Assembly: GCF_002095485.1 (NCBI RefSeq)
Contig: NZ_MLFS01000011.1
Span: 1-64,000, forward strand
Origin: Pantoea wallisii
Lineage (GTDB): Bacteria > Pseudomonadota > Gammaproteobacteria > Enterobacterales > Enterobacteriaceae
Direction: 5' to 3'
DNA length: 64,000 nt
Positions 1-8,859 of the stretch are shown here, piece after piece (within the stretch, counting starts at the first letter, position 1; each line of letters begins with the position of its first letter). Made by a program: the position numbers and the translations under genes. The notes under the pieces are model-generated. The model was not told where the DNA came from, made no database searches, and was given only the letters and a program-made list of their open reading frames with translations.

Positions 1-1
1 T

Positions 2-304
2 CTGCTGGCCGTGGCCGGCGAAGCGGTGGAGTGCGCCCGGCAGGATGCCAGCGCGGAGAGCGTGGCACAGGCCTCGATTGCCGTGGCGCAGGCCCGTGCC
101 TGGACCACAGAGGTCTCGCTGGAAGCAGGCAATTTACTCTTTGAGCTTGGCGGCTCGCGCGCCAGCTTGCGGGAACACAATTTTGATCGTCACTGGCGCA
201 ATGCGCGTACCCACACGCTGCACGATCCGGTGCGTTGGAAATACCCGATCATTGGCAACTATCTGCTGAACGGGGTGCTGCCGCCGCGCCGGGGCACGAT
301 ATGA
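2..304 (+). CDS. acyl-CoA dehydrogenase-like flavoprotein, SfnB type (C-terminal part)
   Basis: Only the last 100 or so residues lie in the window; the gene begins before base 1. The segment (AVAQARAWTTEVSLEAGN, then LFELGGSRASLREHNFDRHW, then an RTHTLHDPVRWK stretch) is the C-terminal helical domain of acyl-CoA dehydrogenase-fold monooxygenases such as SfnB and DszC, where the R-N-x-R-T-H-T-L-H-D-P motif is characteristic. These are FMN- or FAD-dependent enzymes acting on organosulfur compounds. Its stop codon overlaps the start of the next gene (ATGA), a luciferase-like monooxygenase, so the two are translationally coupled. The family is well supported; the substrate is not readable from this fragment. 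Confidence 0.75.
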   Translation: MLAVAGEAVECARQDASAESVAQASIAVAQARAWTTEVSLEAGNLLFELGGSRASLREHNFDRHWRNARTHTLHDPVRWKYPIIGNYLLNGVLPPRRGTI

Positions 305-1659
305 GCCAAAAAGAGATTTTACTCAACGCGTTCAATATGAACTGCGTGGGTCACATCCATCACGGTATGTGGACCCATCCACAGGATCGCTCGGTGGATT
401 TCAACTCCCTGGATTACTGGCTGGATCTGGCACGGTTGCTGGAGCGTGGGCTCTTTGACGGCCTGTTCATTGCCGACATACTTGGCGTTTACGACGTCTA
501 TCAGCAGGGCATTGGTTTAACCGCGAGCGAGGCGATCCAGCTGCCGGTTAACGATCCGCTGATGCTGGTCTCCGGCATGGCAAGCGTGACGCAGCACTTG
601 GGGTTCGGCGTGACGGCCAATCTGAGTTACGAAGCGCCATACCCGTTTGCCCGCCGTCTCTCCACGCTGGATCACCTGACAAACGGGCGCATTGGCTGGA
701 ATATCGTGACCGGTTATCTCGATAGCGCGGCCCGCGCCATGGGCCAGCATCAGCTGCTGGCGCACGATCGTCGCTACGATCAGGCCGATGAATTTCTCGA
801 CGTCGCCTATCAGTTGTGGGAAGGCAGCTGGCAAGAGGATGCGCTGGTGGCCGATAAGGCACGGCGCGTGTATGCCGATGCACAGAAAATCCACCCGATT
901 CATCATCAGGGTGAGTTTTACCAGGTACAGGGCTACCACCTGAGCAGCCCCTCGCCGCAGCGTACGCCGCTGCTGTTTCAGGCGGGCTCCTCGGCGCGAG
1001 GCGTGCAGTTTGCTGGCCGTCACGCGGAGTGCAGCTTCGTTAACGCCAGCTCGCCGGCGGCGATGCGTGAGCAGACGCAGCGCTTAAGGCTGGCTGCCGT
1101 GCAGGCGGGCCGGCGCCCGGATGATTTGCGCATCTTTATGGGTGTTAGCGTCATTGTTGCGCCAACCGAACGCGAGGCGCAGGAGAAGCATCGCAGCTAT
1201 CTGGAGTATGCCAGTCCGGAAGCCGGGCTCGCGCACTTCTCCAGCTCCACGGGTATTGATTTAGCCGCCTTCGGCCTGGATGAACCGATTCATAGCGGTG
1301 ATACGCGCGCCATTGAATCGGTCAGTAAAGCCTACAGCGGCTGGACGCGCCGTCGTCTGCTGGAGCAGCACGCTCTGGGCAGTCGCTATCCGGTCATTAC
1401 TGGCAATCCGTCTCAGGTGGCGGATGCGCTTATCCGCTGGATCGATGAGGGCGATATCGACGGTTTTAATTTGACGCGCATTTTGAATCCGCAGAGCTAC
1501 CGCGACGTTATTGAGCTGGTGGTGCCAGAGTTACAGCAGCGCGGACGTTTTAAAACTGCTTATCAGCCAGGTTCACTGCGGCACAAACTTTTTCAACAGG
1601 ATCGCTTGCCCGATCGCCATCCGGCTGCGCGCTGGCGACCAGCGTCCGGATTTCGTTAA
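301..1659 (+). CDS. NtaA/SnaA/DszA-family FMN-dependent monooxygenase
   Basis: A 452-residue flavin-dependent monooxygenase of the luciferase-like superfamily that uses FMNH2 from a partner reductase. Family features seen are the N-terminal strand (LNAFNMNCVGHIHHGMW), a GLFDGLFIADILG segment, the LSTLDHLTNGRIGWNIVTGY block that lines the flavin pocket, and FQAGSSARG followed by a HAE motif. I start it at 301 rather than at the earlier in-frame ATG because 301 gives an ATGA overlap with the upstream flavoenzyme. NtaA/SnaA/DszA members cleave C-N or C-S bonds in chelators, antibiotics and sulfur compounds. The following MetQ-MetN-MetI importer suggests organosulfur scavenging. The substrate is unknown. 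Confidence 0.88.
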   Translation: MSQKEILLNAFNMNCVGHIHHGMWTHPQDRSVDFNSLDYWLDLARLLERGLFDGLFIADILGVYDVYQQGIGLTASEAIQLPVNDPLMLVSGMASVTQHLGFGVTANLSYEAPYPFARRLSTLDHLTNGRIGWNIVTGYLDSAARAMGQHQLLAHDRRYDQADEFLDVAYQLWEGSWQEDALVADKARRVYADAQKIHPIHHQGEFYQVQGYHLSSPSPQRTPLLFQAGSSARGVQFAGRHAECSFVNASSPAAMREQTQRLRLAAVQAGRRPDDLRIFMGVSVIVAPTEREAQEKHRSYLEYASPEAGLAHFSSSTGIDLAAFGLDEPIHSGDTRAIESVSKAYSGWTRRRLLEQHALGSRYPVITGNPSQVADALIRWIDEGDIDGFNLTRILNPQSYRDVIELVVPELQQRGRFKTAYQPGSLRHKLFQQDRLPDRHPAARWRPASGFR

Positions 1660-1679
1660 TTTAACCTCAGGGATATGAC

Positions 1680-2480
1680 ATGAAAATTGCACCTCTTCTG
1701 GCGCTGAGCGCATCCATGCTGGCCTTAAGCGCCTTTGCCGCAAACGACTACAGCGGACCGCTAAAAGTCGGAACCACAGCAGCCTTTGCGCCCCCGCTGG
1801 AAACCGCCGTGGCAGAAGCCAAAAAGCAGGGGCTGAAGGTTGAGCTGGTGGAGTTTACCGACTGGACGGCACCAAACGTCAGCGTCGAAAACGGGGACAT
1901 CGACGTTAATCTGTTCCAGCATAAACCCTTCCTCGACAATGCCAATAAAGAGGGCGGATTCCACCTGCGGCCTTACGCACCTGCGATCATCAATAACATC
2001 GGTCTGTACTCGAAAAAGCATCGCGCGCTGGACCAAATCCCGGAGGGCGGCACGGTGGCGATAGCCAATGATCCGATTAACGGCGCGCGCGGACTGTTGC
2101 TGTTACAGAAAGCGCAGCTGATTACGCTGAGGCCCGGCGCAGGGTTGAAATCGACCCTTGACGATATCGAAAGCAACCCGAAGCATTTGAAGATTATTGA
2201 AGTGGAAGCGGTGCAGCTGTCACGATCGCTGGATGAGGTGGATCTGGCGCAGGGCTATCCGCACTATCTGCGCCTGGCGAAGACCATCGATCCGAATGAT
2301 GCGCTACTGTTCGATGGCCTTGAGCACCCGGAGTATGTGATTCAGTTTGTGGTGCGCGACGGACACCAGGACGATCCGCGCCTGAAGCAGTTTGTGGAGA
2401 TTTACCAGCATTCACCGGTGGTGCGCGCCAGGCTGGATGAGTATTACGGCAAGCTGTACCAGCCGGGCTGGAGTCAGTAA
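1680..2480 (+). CDS. MetQ/NlpA-family periplasmic substrate-binding protein
   Basis: A 266-residue binding protein of the MetQ/NlpA (Lipoprotein_9) family. An N-terminal signal peptide ends near AFAAND, and the mature part begins with LKVGTTAAFAPPLETAVAEA. The core shows the usual NVSVENGDIDVNLFQHKPFL region and VAIANDPINGARGLLLLQ. Classical E. coli MetQ is a lipoprotein, but this protein has no lipobox cysteine and should be soluble in the periplasm. It lies 20 bases after the monooxygenase and directly before MetN- and MetI-type genes (order Q-N-I, unlike the E. coli N-I-Q order). This suggests a paralogous importer for a methionine-like or other sulfur compound, not the housekeeping methionine transporter. 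Confidence 0.88.
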   Translation: MKIAPLLALSASMLALSAFAANDYSGPLKVGTTAAFAPPLETAVAEAKKQGLKVELVEFTDWTAPNVSVENGDIDVNLFQHKPFLDNANKEGGFHLRPYAPAIINNIGLYSKKHRALDQIPEGGTVAIANDPINGARGLLLLQKAQLITLRPGAGLKSTLDDIESNPKHLKIIEVEAVQLSRSLDEVDLAQGYPHYLRLAKTIDPNDALLFDGLEHPEYVIQFVVRDGHQDDPRLKQFVEIYQHSPVVRARLDEYYGKLYQPGWSQ

Positions 2481-2482
2481 TC

Positions 2483-3583
2483 GTGGTTAGCCTGACTCTC
2501 CCCGGCGAGCGCGATACGCTGTTTTCACCGCCTGTGCCGCAGGCGGGCAGTGTACATGTACAGATTCGCAGCCTGACTAAGCGCTACGCCGGACAACAAC
2601 AGGATGCGCTGAGAAATATTGATCTGCAGGTCAGACGTGGCGAGATCTTCGGCATTATTGGCCGTAGCGGTGCCGGAAAATCCACTTTGATTCGCTGCCT
2701 TAACCGGCTGGAGACGCCGTCCAGCGGCCAGGTGGTGATCGACGGTATCGAGCTCGGGACACTACAGGATGCGGCGCTGGTGAAGTGGCGTCGTCGCACC
2801 GGCATGATCTTCCAGCACTTTAATCTGCTCTCGGCAAAGACCGTGCGTGAGAACATTGAGCTGCCGATGAAAGTTGCAGGGGTACCTGCTGCAGAGCGGC
2901 GGCGAAAAGTGGATGAGTTGCTGGCGCTGGTGGGACTGGAAGCGCGTCAGCATGCGTGGCCGGCGCAGCTCTCAGGCGGGCAGAAGCAGCGCGTCGGGAT
3001 TGCGCGTGCGCTGGTGCACGATCCTGAGCTGTTGCTGTGCGACGAGGCGACGTCGGCGCTTGATCCGGAAACCACGCGCGCCACGCTGAGCTTGCTCAGG
3101 AAGATCAACCAGCAACGCCGTATTACTATTGTGCTGATTACCCATGAGATGGACGTGGTGCACGACTTATGTCATCAGGTGGCCGTGATCGACCAGGGCG
3201 AGATCATTGAACGCGGGCCGGTCTGGCAGGTGTACAGCGATCCGCAACATGAAACGACCCGGCAGCTTCTTAATCCGCAGTTCAGCACGCTGCCGGCAGC
3301 GATTCAGCCGCTGCTGACCGCGACACGTCAGCATGCCCATTCGCGCTTGCTGGTGCGACTGCGTTACACCGGGCAGGGAGCACAGCCGGATCTGGCGGCC
3401 ATCAGCGCGCGGATAAGCGGCGGGCTTACGCTGCTCTACAGTGCCGTGGAGTGGGTGCAGGAGAAGCCGACCGGTCAGCTGTTGCTGCTGCTGGATGCCC
3501 AACATGACGCCACGGTCGCTCAGCACGCGCTGAATAATCTGGCCGACCAACTGGAGATTGCAGGTTATGTCACTGGCTCTTGA
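2483..3583 (+). CDS. MetN-like ABC transporter ATP-binding protein
   Basis: A 366-residue ATPase starting at GTG two bases after the preceding stop. Walker A is GRSGAGKST, the Q-loop is in MIFQHFNLLS, the signature is LSGGQKQR, and Walker B is LLLCDEATSALDPE, where C replaces the usual hydrophobic residue before D-E-A. The C-terminal 85 residues match the NIL domain, which in MetN binds methionine and inhibits transport. The first 28 residues before QIRSLTKRY are a non-conserved extension, so the true start could be internal. Its 3' end overlaps the permease gene, and together with the binding protein it forms a complete methionine-uptake-type (MUT) importer. Confidence 0.88.
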   Translation: MVSLTLPGERDTLFSPPVPQAGSVHVQIRSLTKRYAGQQQDALRNIDLQVRRGEIFGIIGRSGAGKSTLIRCLNRLETPSSGQVVIDGIELGTLQDAALVKWRRRTGMIFQHFNLLSAKTVRENIELPMKVAGVPAAERRRKVDELLALVGLEARQHAWPAQLSGGQKQRVGIARALVHDPELLLCDEATSALDPETTRATLSLLRKINQQRRITIVLITHEMDVVHDLCHQVAVIDQGEIIERGPVWQVYSDPQHETTRQLLNPQFSTLPAAIQPLLTATRQHAHSRLLVRLRYTGQGAQPDLAAISARISGGLTLLYSAVEWVQEKPTGQLLLLLDAQHDATVAQHALNNLADQLEIAGYVTGS

Positions 3584-4217
3584 TCGTTTATGGACGGGCT
3601 TGCTGGATACGCTCCTGATGGTGGGCGTATCGTCACTGCTGGCGCTGCTGATTGGCTTACCGCTGGCGGTCATGCTGGTGGTGAGCGGACGTGGCGATCT
3701 TTTTCCGCATCCGCTGCTGCATCGGCTGCTTGGCTGGCTGGTGAACCTGTTCCGTTCCGTACCGTTTTTGATTCTGATGGTGGCGCTGATTCCGTTTACC
3801 CGCTGGATCGTCGGGACAACTTACGGCGTATGGGCCGCAGTGGTGCCGCTCACGCTGGCGGCCACGCCGTTCTTTGCCCGCATTGCCGAAGTCAGCCTGC
3901 GTGAGGTGGATAAGGGGCTGAGCGAGGCTGCGCAGGCCATGGGTTTTCACCGCTGGCATATTGTCTGGCACGTGCTGTTACCCGAAGCGCGACCGGGCAT
4001 CATCAGCGGGTTCACCATTACGCTGGTCACGATGATCAACGCCTCGGCGATGGCGGGCGCCATCGGAGCCGGCGGCCTTGGCGATCTGGCCTACCGCTAC
4101 GGTTATCAGCGTTTTGATATGCAGGTGATGCTCACGGTCATCGTCGTGCTGGTGGCGCTGGTCACGGTGTTGCAATTTTGCGGCGATCGATTGTCGCGGC
4201 GGCTAAACCACCGCTAA
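3567..4217 (+). CDS. MetI-like ABC transporter permease
   Basis: A 216-residue inner-membrane permease with about five hydrophobic segments. The EAA loop is seen as EAAQAMGFHRWHIVWHVLLP. Sequence blocks such as NLFRSVPFLILMVALIPFTR and SAMAGAIGAGGLGDLAYRYG match MetI. I choose the ATG at 3567 (MSLALDRLW), which overlaps the ATPase gene by 17 bases; an upstream TTG at 3558 is possible but less likely. It is the last gene of the sulfur cluster and converges on the LysR gene downstream. Confidence 0.88.
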   Translation: MSLALDRLWTGLLDTLLMVGVSSLLALLIGLPLAVMLVVSGRGDLFPHPLLHRLLGWLVNLFRSVPFLILMVALIPFTRWIVGTTYGVWAAVVPLTLAATPFFARIAEVSLREVDKGLSEAAQAMGFHRWHIVWHVLLPEARPGIISGFTITLVTMINASAMAGAIGAGGLGDLAYRYGYQRFDMQVMLTVIVVLVALVTVLQFCGDRLSRRLNHR

Positions 4218-4250
4218 AGGGTATCCGGGCTGGCTGGGCTGCGGGAAAGA

Positions 4251-5152
4251 TTACCGAATCTGCAGCCCTTCCAGCGCCGTCAGCAGCGCATCGACTTTCG
4301 GCAACAGCTGTTTACGGCGCGGCCACACCAGTGTCAGCGCCAGACCGTCCGGCTGCTGCCCCGGCAGGATAATCTCCAGCTCGCCGCGCGCCAGCGGCTC
4401 CCGCACCAGCCAGGAGGGCATCTGCGCAACGCCGAGCCCGCCGCACAAGGCCTGCACCTGGGCATCCACATCGCCCAGCGCCATACGGTGCGGCACGCTG
4501 CGCCAGTGCGGGTGACCATCAGCGGTGGTGAACAGCCAGGGCTTGGTGCTGCCATCCACGCGCTCATACACAATCGCCCGATGCTGCAACAGCTCGCTTT
4601 CACTGGCGGGCCGGCCTTCGCGCGCCAGATAGTCAGGTGCCGCGCAAAAGACCATCCGTTCACGGCCCATCTGGCGACAGCCGAGTGAGGCCGGCACATC
4701 AGGCGATCCGCCAATACGGACCGCCACGTCTATCCCTTCATCAAACAGGTCAATGAAACGGTCGGAGAAGGTCAGGTTCAGTTCGACCTCCGGATGGTTC
4801 TGACAGAAGGGTATCAATAGTGGCATCACGCCCAGGCGGCCATAGGTGTTGGGGACGGCCAGTCGCAGCCGTCCGGAGGGGATGCTGCGCTGCGCGGCCA
4901 GCACCGCTTCGGCTTCTGCCAGATCCTCCAGAATGCGCAGGCAGGTCTGGTAGTACGCGCTGCCTGCGTCGGTTAGCGTCAGGCTGCGCGTGGTGCGCTC
5001 CAGCAGGCGTGACCCAGCCGGTGCTCCAGGCGCGTCACGCTTTTACTTACGGCTGAACCGGTGAGGTGCAGGCGTTCGGCGGCGGCGGCGAAACTGCCGC
5101 TTTCGACGCTGGCTACAAAGGGGACGATATCTTTCAGGCGCTGATCGTGCAT
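4251..5152 (-). CDS. LysR-family transcriptional regulator (one frameshift)
   Basis: A LysR-type regulator split by one frameshift. Reading from 5152, the winged-helix region (HDQRLKDIVPFVASVESGSF through GSAVSKSVTRLEHRLG) is in one frame. The rest of the linker and the whole effector-binding domain (SGRLRLAVPNTYGRLGVMPL to the stop at 4251) is in another. Adding one base to the C run at 5013-5015 restores LGSRLLERTTRS, the expected LysR sequence, so this is probably a sequencing deletion and the gene is intact (about 300 residues). It diverges from the reductase gene at 5253, with 100 bases between the two starts, the standard arrangement for a LysR protein and its target. The inducer is unknown. 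Confidence 0.8.
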
Positions 5153-5196
5153 TGATTAGTGAATCCAGGTTGGGAATGCCGTGAATTAATGCCAGA

Positions 5197-5234
5197 GATA
5201 AGAACTGAATTCTCTATTAGGCTGATAAGAACTG
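5197..5234. promoter_or_regulatory. 11-bp direct repeat in the LysR/reductase promoter
   Basis: GATAAGAACTG occurs at 5197-5207 and again at 5224-5234, with start points 27 bases apart, between the divergent LysR and reductase genes. The first copy also sits inside an imperfect dyad, AGAGA...TCTCT. LysR proteins bind paired sites in just such positions, so this is a candidate operator; binding is an inference. Confidence 0.4.
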
Positions 5235-5252
5235 CAACAGAGGAGAATTGAA

Positions 5253-6317
5253 ATGCAAAAACAGGCATTGATTGTGGGCATCAGCGGTGTAATTGGGCGT
5301 GCGCTGGCGGAAAAACTGCAGCAGGAGGGCTGGCAGGTAACCGGCCTTTCGCGCGGGCGTGGCGCTATCCCGGACGGTTGCCGTAGCCTGACCGCCGATC
5401 TGACGCAGGCTGATGAAGTCAAAGCTGTACTGGCGCAGGAGAAGCCCGATGCGCTGTTCTTCAGCGTCTGGTCGCGGCAGGAGAATGAAAAAGAGAATAT
5501 TCGCGTGAATGGCGGCATGGTGCGCAACGTCATCGAAGGGTTGCAGGATCGGCTTAATGGCGCCCACGTTGCGCTGGTGACCGGTCTGAAGCACTACCTG
5601 GGTCCGTTCGAGGCCTATGGCAAAGGGGCGGTGCCGGTTACGCCATTCCGCGAAGAGCAGGGCCGCCAGCCGGTCGATAACTTCTACTATGCGCAGGAGG
5701 ACGAAGTGTTCGCCGGTGCAGAGAAATATGGCTATCGCTGGAGTGTACACCGCCCGCATACCATCATCGGTTACGCCGTGGGCAACGCGATGAACATGGG
5801 GCAGACGCTGGCAGTATACGCGACCCTGTGCCGCGAGAAGGGCTGGCCATTTATCTTCCCCGGCTCGCCAGAGCAGTGGAGTGGCGTGGCGGATGTGACC
5901 GATGCCGGATTACTGGCAGAGCAGTTGTTGTGGGCTGCTACCGCCGATGCGGCGGCCAACCAGGATTTCAACGCGGTAAACGGTGATGTCTTCCGCTGGA
6001 ACTGGCTGTGGCCACGGATTGCTGCTTACTTTGGCATCGAAGCCGCCGCCTATCCGGCACAGATGATGCCGCTGGAGGGGCGGATGCAGGAAGCGGCTGC
6101 CGCCTGGCAGGAGATCGCTACGCGCCATCAACTGCGTGAGACGGATATCAACAAGCTGGCATCCTGGTGGCACACCGATGCGGATCTCGGCCGCCCGATG
6201 GAGGCGTTTACCGATATGAGCAAAAGCCGCAAAGCCGGGTTTACCGGCTATCGCAGCACGCTGGATTCCTTTACCCGGCTGTTCGATAAGCTGAAGGCAG
6301 AGCGGGTCATTTTCTGA
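5253..6317 (+). CDS. PRISE-type SDR family NAD(P)-dependent reductase
   Basis: A 354-residue extended short-chain dehydrogenase of the progesterone-5-beta-reductase/iridoid-synthase-like (PRISE) group. The N-terminal Rossmann motif is ALIVGISGVIGRALAE (G-x-x-G-x-x-G). The LVTGLKHYLGPFEAYG block and the NFYYAQEDEVF segment are typical of the group; the catalytic Tyr-x-x-x-Lys of classical SDRs is replaced there. Family members reduce enone or enal substrates with NADPH. A clear GAGGAG site lies before the ATG. It is transcribed away from the LysR gene and probably controlled by it. The physiological substrate is unknown. Confidence 0.85.
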   Translation: MQKQALIVGISGVIGRALAEKLQQEGWQVTGLSRGRGAIPDGCRSLTADLTQADEVKAVLAQEKPDALFFSVWSRQENEKENIRVNGGMVRNVIEGLQDRLNGAHVALVTGLKHYLGPFEAYGKGAVPVTPFREEQGRQPVDNFYYAQEDEVFAGAEKYGYRWSVHRPHTIIGYAVGNAMNMGQTLAVYATLCREKGWPFIFPGSPEQWSGVADVTDAGLLAEQLLWAATADAAANQDFNAVNGDVFRWNWLWPRIAAYFGIEAAAYPAQMMPLEGRMQEAAAAWQEIATRHQLRETDINKLASWWHTDADLGRPMEAFTDMSKSRKAGFTGYRSTLDSFTRLFDKLKAERVIF

Positions 6318-6393
6318 GGCCGCTTTTCTGAAGCTATTTTGAGGTTATATAGTGCACGCGCTTCCCGCCAGGGGAGTGCACCGCACAACAGGC

Positions 6394-6422
6394 AAGTGCC
6401 GGGCGGGAGACGCCCGGCACTT
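6394..6422. terminator. 12-bp perfect hairpin between convergent genes
   Basis: AAGTGCCGGGCG, a five-base loop and the exact reverse complement form a 12-bp stem at the end of the reductase and anti-sigma transcripts. The 3' arm overlaps the anti-sigma stop codon. No long T run follows on either strand, so it may work weakly or mainly protect RNA ends. Confidence 0.5.
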
Positions 6423-7050
6423 AGCCCACGCGCACCCAGCGCCGGCCGGCCAGCACGGTTATCGCCACGATGGTGACTATTGCCGCCAGGTGCAGAACAA
6501 AATCCAGCGGATGCAGATGCACCGGATGGCAAAACGCCAGCAAACTCACCGCCAGAGAAGCGATGCCTAACCCTGCCGTAGCGAGCGTCCGTACCGGATG
6601 CAGCGTACGCGTGCGGCGCAGCGTGGCGATCATCAACAGCATCATTGGCGAGCTCACCACCAGCAAAAAGGTAAAGCAGCGGGCGCTGTCGTGATCGTGT
6701 GTCTCTGCTGCCAGCTGCGGCATACTGCTCAGGCTTAACCCCAGCCATAACAGCCCTATGGGCAGCAGCGCTCTCCAGCTCAGGCCCCGGCGCCCGGCGA
6801 TGCTCATGCTGAAGGCGCTGCGAATCGCCAGCGTACCCAGCACAAAAGCCAGCACCAGCTGTATTGCTGCCCGAAGCGCACCGGGCTGTGACCAGTCGGT
6901 GAGCGTGCGCTGCACCAGCAAACTGGCCGCGAGGGCACAGGGCAGCGCCAGGGTGAGCCAGCCCAGCACGCGCAGGCCGGTTGCGCGCGGACGCCTGACC
7001 GGGCGCAGGTCACGGCTAAGCTGCTCAATTAAAGCGTGATGATCACTCAT
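6421..7050 (-). CDS. NrsF-like (DUF1109) membrane anti-sigma factor
   Basis: A 209-residue inner-membrane protein with six predicted hydrophobic segments after a short cytoplasmic N-terminus (MSDHHALIEQLSRDLRPVRR). The pattern, including LSSMPQLAAETHDHDSARC and CHPVHLHPLDFVLH, matches the DUF1109/NrsF family. In Caulobacter, NrsF holds the ECF factor SigF at the membrane until heavy-metal or oxidative stress, with conserved cysteines involved in sensing; two candidate cysteines (in SARC and FCHP) are visible here. The start at 7050 overlaps the sigma-factor stop by 8 bases, giving strong coupling. The function is inferred from family and context. Confidence 0.8.
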   Translation of the reverse strand: MSDHHALIEQLSRDLRPVRRPRATGLRVLGWLTLALPCALAASLLVQRTLTDWSQPGALRAAIQLVLAFVLGTLAIRSAFSMSIAGRRGLSWRALLPIGLLWLGLSLSSMPQLAAETHDHDSARCFTFLLVVSSPMMLLMIATLRRTRTLHPVRTLATAGLGIASLAVSLLAFCHPVHLHPLDFVLHLAAIVTIVAITVLAGRRWVRVG

Positions 7051-7594
7051 GATGGGCTCCAAAGCGGCGCAGATTGGTTAGCGCACGGTGTAGCAGCGAT
7101 TTCACCGCCGCTACGCTCAGATTGTTATGAACGGCGGCCTCCGTCAGGCTCATTTCGCGCAGGTGAACATGTTCAACGATATCGCGCTGGCGTGAGGGTA
7201 ACTGCCGCAGATAAGCCGCCAGTTCGTCCCGGCTATCCAGCTGCGGGTTGTCCGGCGTTGCAGCGTTTTCCGTCAGCGCCTCGTCCGGTGTCTCCCAGCG
7301 CTGCAGACGACCACGCCGCCGCAGGGCATCAACCGCCCGCGCCGAGATAATCGCCAGCAGCCAGGGCAAAAAGGGAAAGGCCGGGTCATAGGTGTGACGT
7401 ACCCGATGCACCGTCAGCAGCACATCCTGTACCACATCTTCGATTAGCGCATCATCGCCGATCTGACGTCGCACCCGCGCCCGGATCACCGGCACCAGTG
7501 CTTTGAGCAGCCGGGTATAGGCGAGCTGATCGCCCGCCTGCGCCTGCTCCATCAGCGCGGGCCAGTGTTCACGCGCGCTATCGCTTATCTGCAT
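7043..7594 (-). CDS. ECF RNA polymerase sigma factor
   Basis: A 183-residue extracytoplasmic-function sigma factor. Region 2 includes DALIEDVVQDVLLTVHRVRH and the FLPWLLAIISARAVDALRRR helix; region 4 is LPSRQRDIVEHVHLREMSLT followed by EAAVHNNLSVAAVKSLLHRA. It belongs with the factors paired to DUF1109/NrsF anti-sigma proteins (the Caulobacter SigF group). It is the third gene of a unit that begins with a periplasmic peroxiredoxin and a DsbD-like reductase, so it probably drives its own operon in response to oxidative or metal stress. I could not define the target promoter with confidence. Confidence 0.87.
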   Translation of the reverse strand: MQISDSAREHWPALMEQAQAGDQLAYTRLLKALVPVIRARVRRQIGDDALIEDVVQDVLLTVHRVRHTYDPAFPFLPWLLAIISARAVDALRRRGRLQRWETPDEALTENAATPDNPQLDSRDELAAYLRQLPSRQRDIVEHVHLREMSLTEAAVHNNLSVAAVKSLLHRALTNLRRFGAHHE

Positions 7595-7611
7595 ATTTTG
7601 CCTTGTCGCCG

Positions 7612-8844
7612 TTACGCTTTTTTATCTGCCGCCTTGTTGAGTGCCTTCACCACAATAGCGGGCGTTAGCACCTGCGGCAGAACTTCGGGCGGTCCGCCAT
7701 CGGCCGGATAGACCAGATACATCGGTAAACCGCCCTGACCGAACTCGCTCATGGTGTCATCCACGTCCGGATTAAATTTAGTTGAGTCTGCCACCATATA
7801 CACTGCGCCGGTTTTTGCCAGCGCCGCTTTCACGGCCTGCGTAGAGAGCGATGTCTTCTCGTTAACCTGACAGGTGATGCACCATGAGGCGGTGAAATCG
7901 ACAAAGATCGCTTTGCCGTGACCGCGCTGCGCTGCGACGGCCTGTGGTGTCCATGTCTGTTTGGTGAGCGGCGTGGCGGATTGATCGGCTACCAGGCCAG
8001 CGCCGGGCTTGATCACTCCCGGTAGCGGTGCAATTGCCGCAACGGCCAGCACGGCGGTAACGGCAAACAGCGCTTTATGCCCTTTGCCGGCGAAGCGCCG
8101 ATGCTGCGCCATCCCGTATAGCCAGCCAGCAAACGCCAGCACCACCGAGGCGGCCAGTAACGCTGCCAGCGCGGTGCTGCCCGCCTGCTGCGCCAGAATC
8201 CATACCAGCCAGGCCCAGGCGCCAAACATGGGAAAGGCCAGCCCGCGCTTCAGGATATCCATCCACGCGCCGGGCCGGGGGAGAAATCGGGCCAGCGCAG
8301 GAAACAGCGACACCAGCGTGAACGGCGCGGCGAACCCCAGCGCCAGCGCAAAGAAGATTACCAGCGCAACCGCAGGCGGCTGCACCAGTGCATAGCCGAT
8401 GGCGCTGGCCATAAAAGGAGCAGCACAGGGCGTCGCGACGATGATCGCCAGCGCGCCGGTCAGCGCTGCGCGCAGAAACGCACCGCGCTGAATCTCAATC
8501 GCGCCTGCGCGCTGCAGTGATAACCCAACCTCAAACACACCCAGCAAATTGAGCGCGGCGGCGAGGATCACTAACGACAGCAGGGCAATCACCAGCGGCG
8601 ACTGCAGCTGAAAACCCCAGCCCACTGCGGCACCGCCGGCACGTGCAGCCAGCAGAATCCCTGCGAGCGTCATCATGGTCACGATAACGCCCAGTAAGAA
8701 ACCCAGCCCTTCGCGGCGTGCGCTGGCGGCGTTATCGCTGTGACGTAACAGCCCCAGCGCTTTGAGGGAGATAACCGGAAACACGCAGGGCATCAGGTTA
8801 AGAATGGCGCCGCCAATAAAGGCGGCCAGCAGGGCGGTTAACAT
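7612..8844 (-). CDS. DsbD-like thiol:disulfide transmembrane reductase
   Basis: A 410-residue electron-transfer protein that moves reducing power from cytoplasmic thioredoxin to the periplasm. It has about eight membrane segments carrying the two paired cysteines (LNLMPCVFP near residue 20 and VATPCAAPF near 140). A C-terminal thioredoxin-like domain follows, with the redox motif WCITC (from about residue 295). The periplasmic N-terminal alpha domain of E. coli DsbD is absent, so the layout is like ScsB/CcdA-type short forms. It sits between the peroxiredoxin and the sigma factor genes, 15 bases after the former. A plausible role is to re-reduce the exported peroxiredoxin. Confidence 0.87.
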   Translation of the reverse strand: MLTALLAAFIGGAILNLMPCVFPVISLKALGLLRHSDNAASARREGLGFLLGVIVTMMTLAGILLAARAGGAAVGWGFQLQSPLVIALLSLVILAAALNLLGVFEVGLSLQRAGAIEIQRGAFLRAALTGALAIIVATPCAAPFMASAIGYALVQPPAVALVIFFALALGFAAPFTLVSLFPALARFLPRPGAWMDILKRGLAFPMFGAWAWLVWILAQQAGSTALAALLAASVVLAFAGWLYGMAQHRRFAGKGHKALFAVTAVLAVAAIAPLPGVIKPGAGLVADQSATPLTKQTWTPQAVAAQRGHGKAIFVDFTASWCITCQVNEKTSLSTQAVKAALAKTGAVYMVADSTKFNPDVDDTMSEFGQGGLPMYLVYPADGGPPEVLPQVLTPAIVVKALNKAADKKA

Positions 8845-8859
8845 CGCTGGCCTCGCGGA

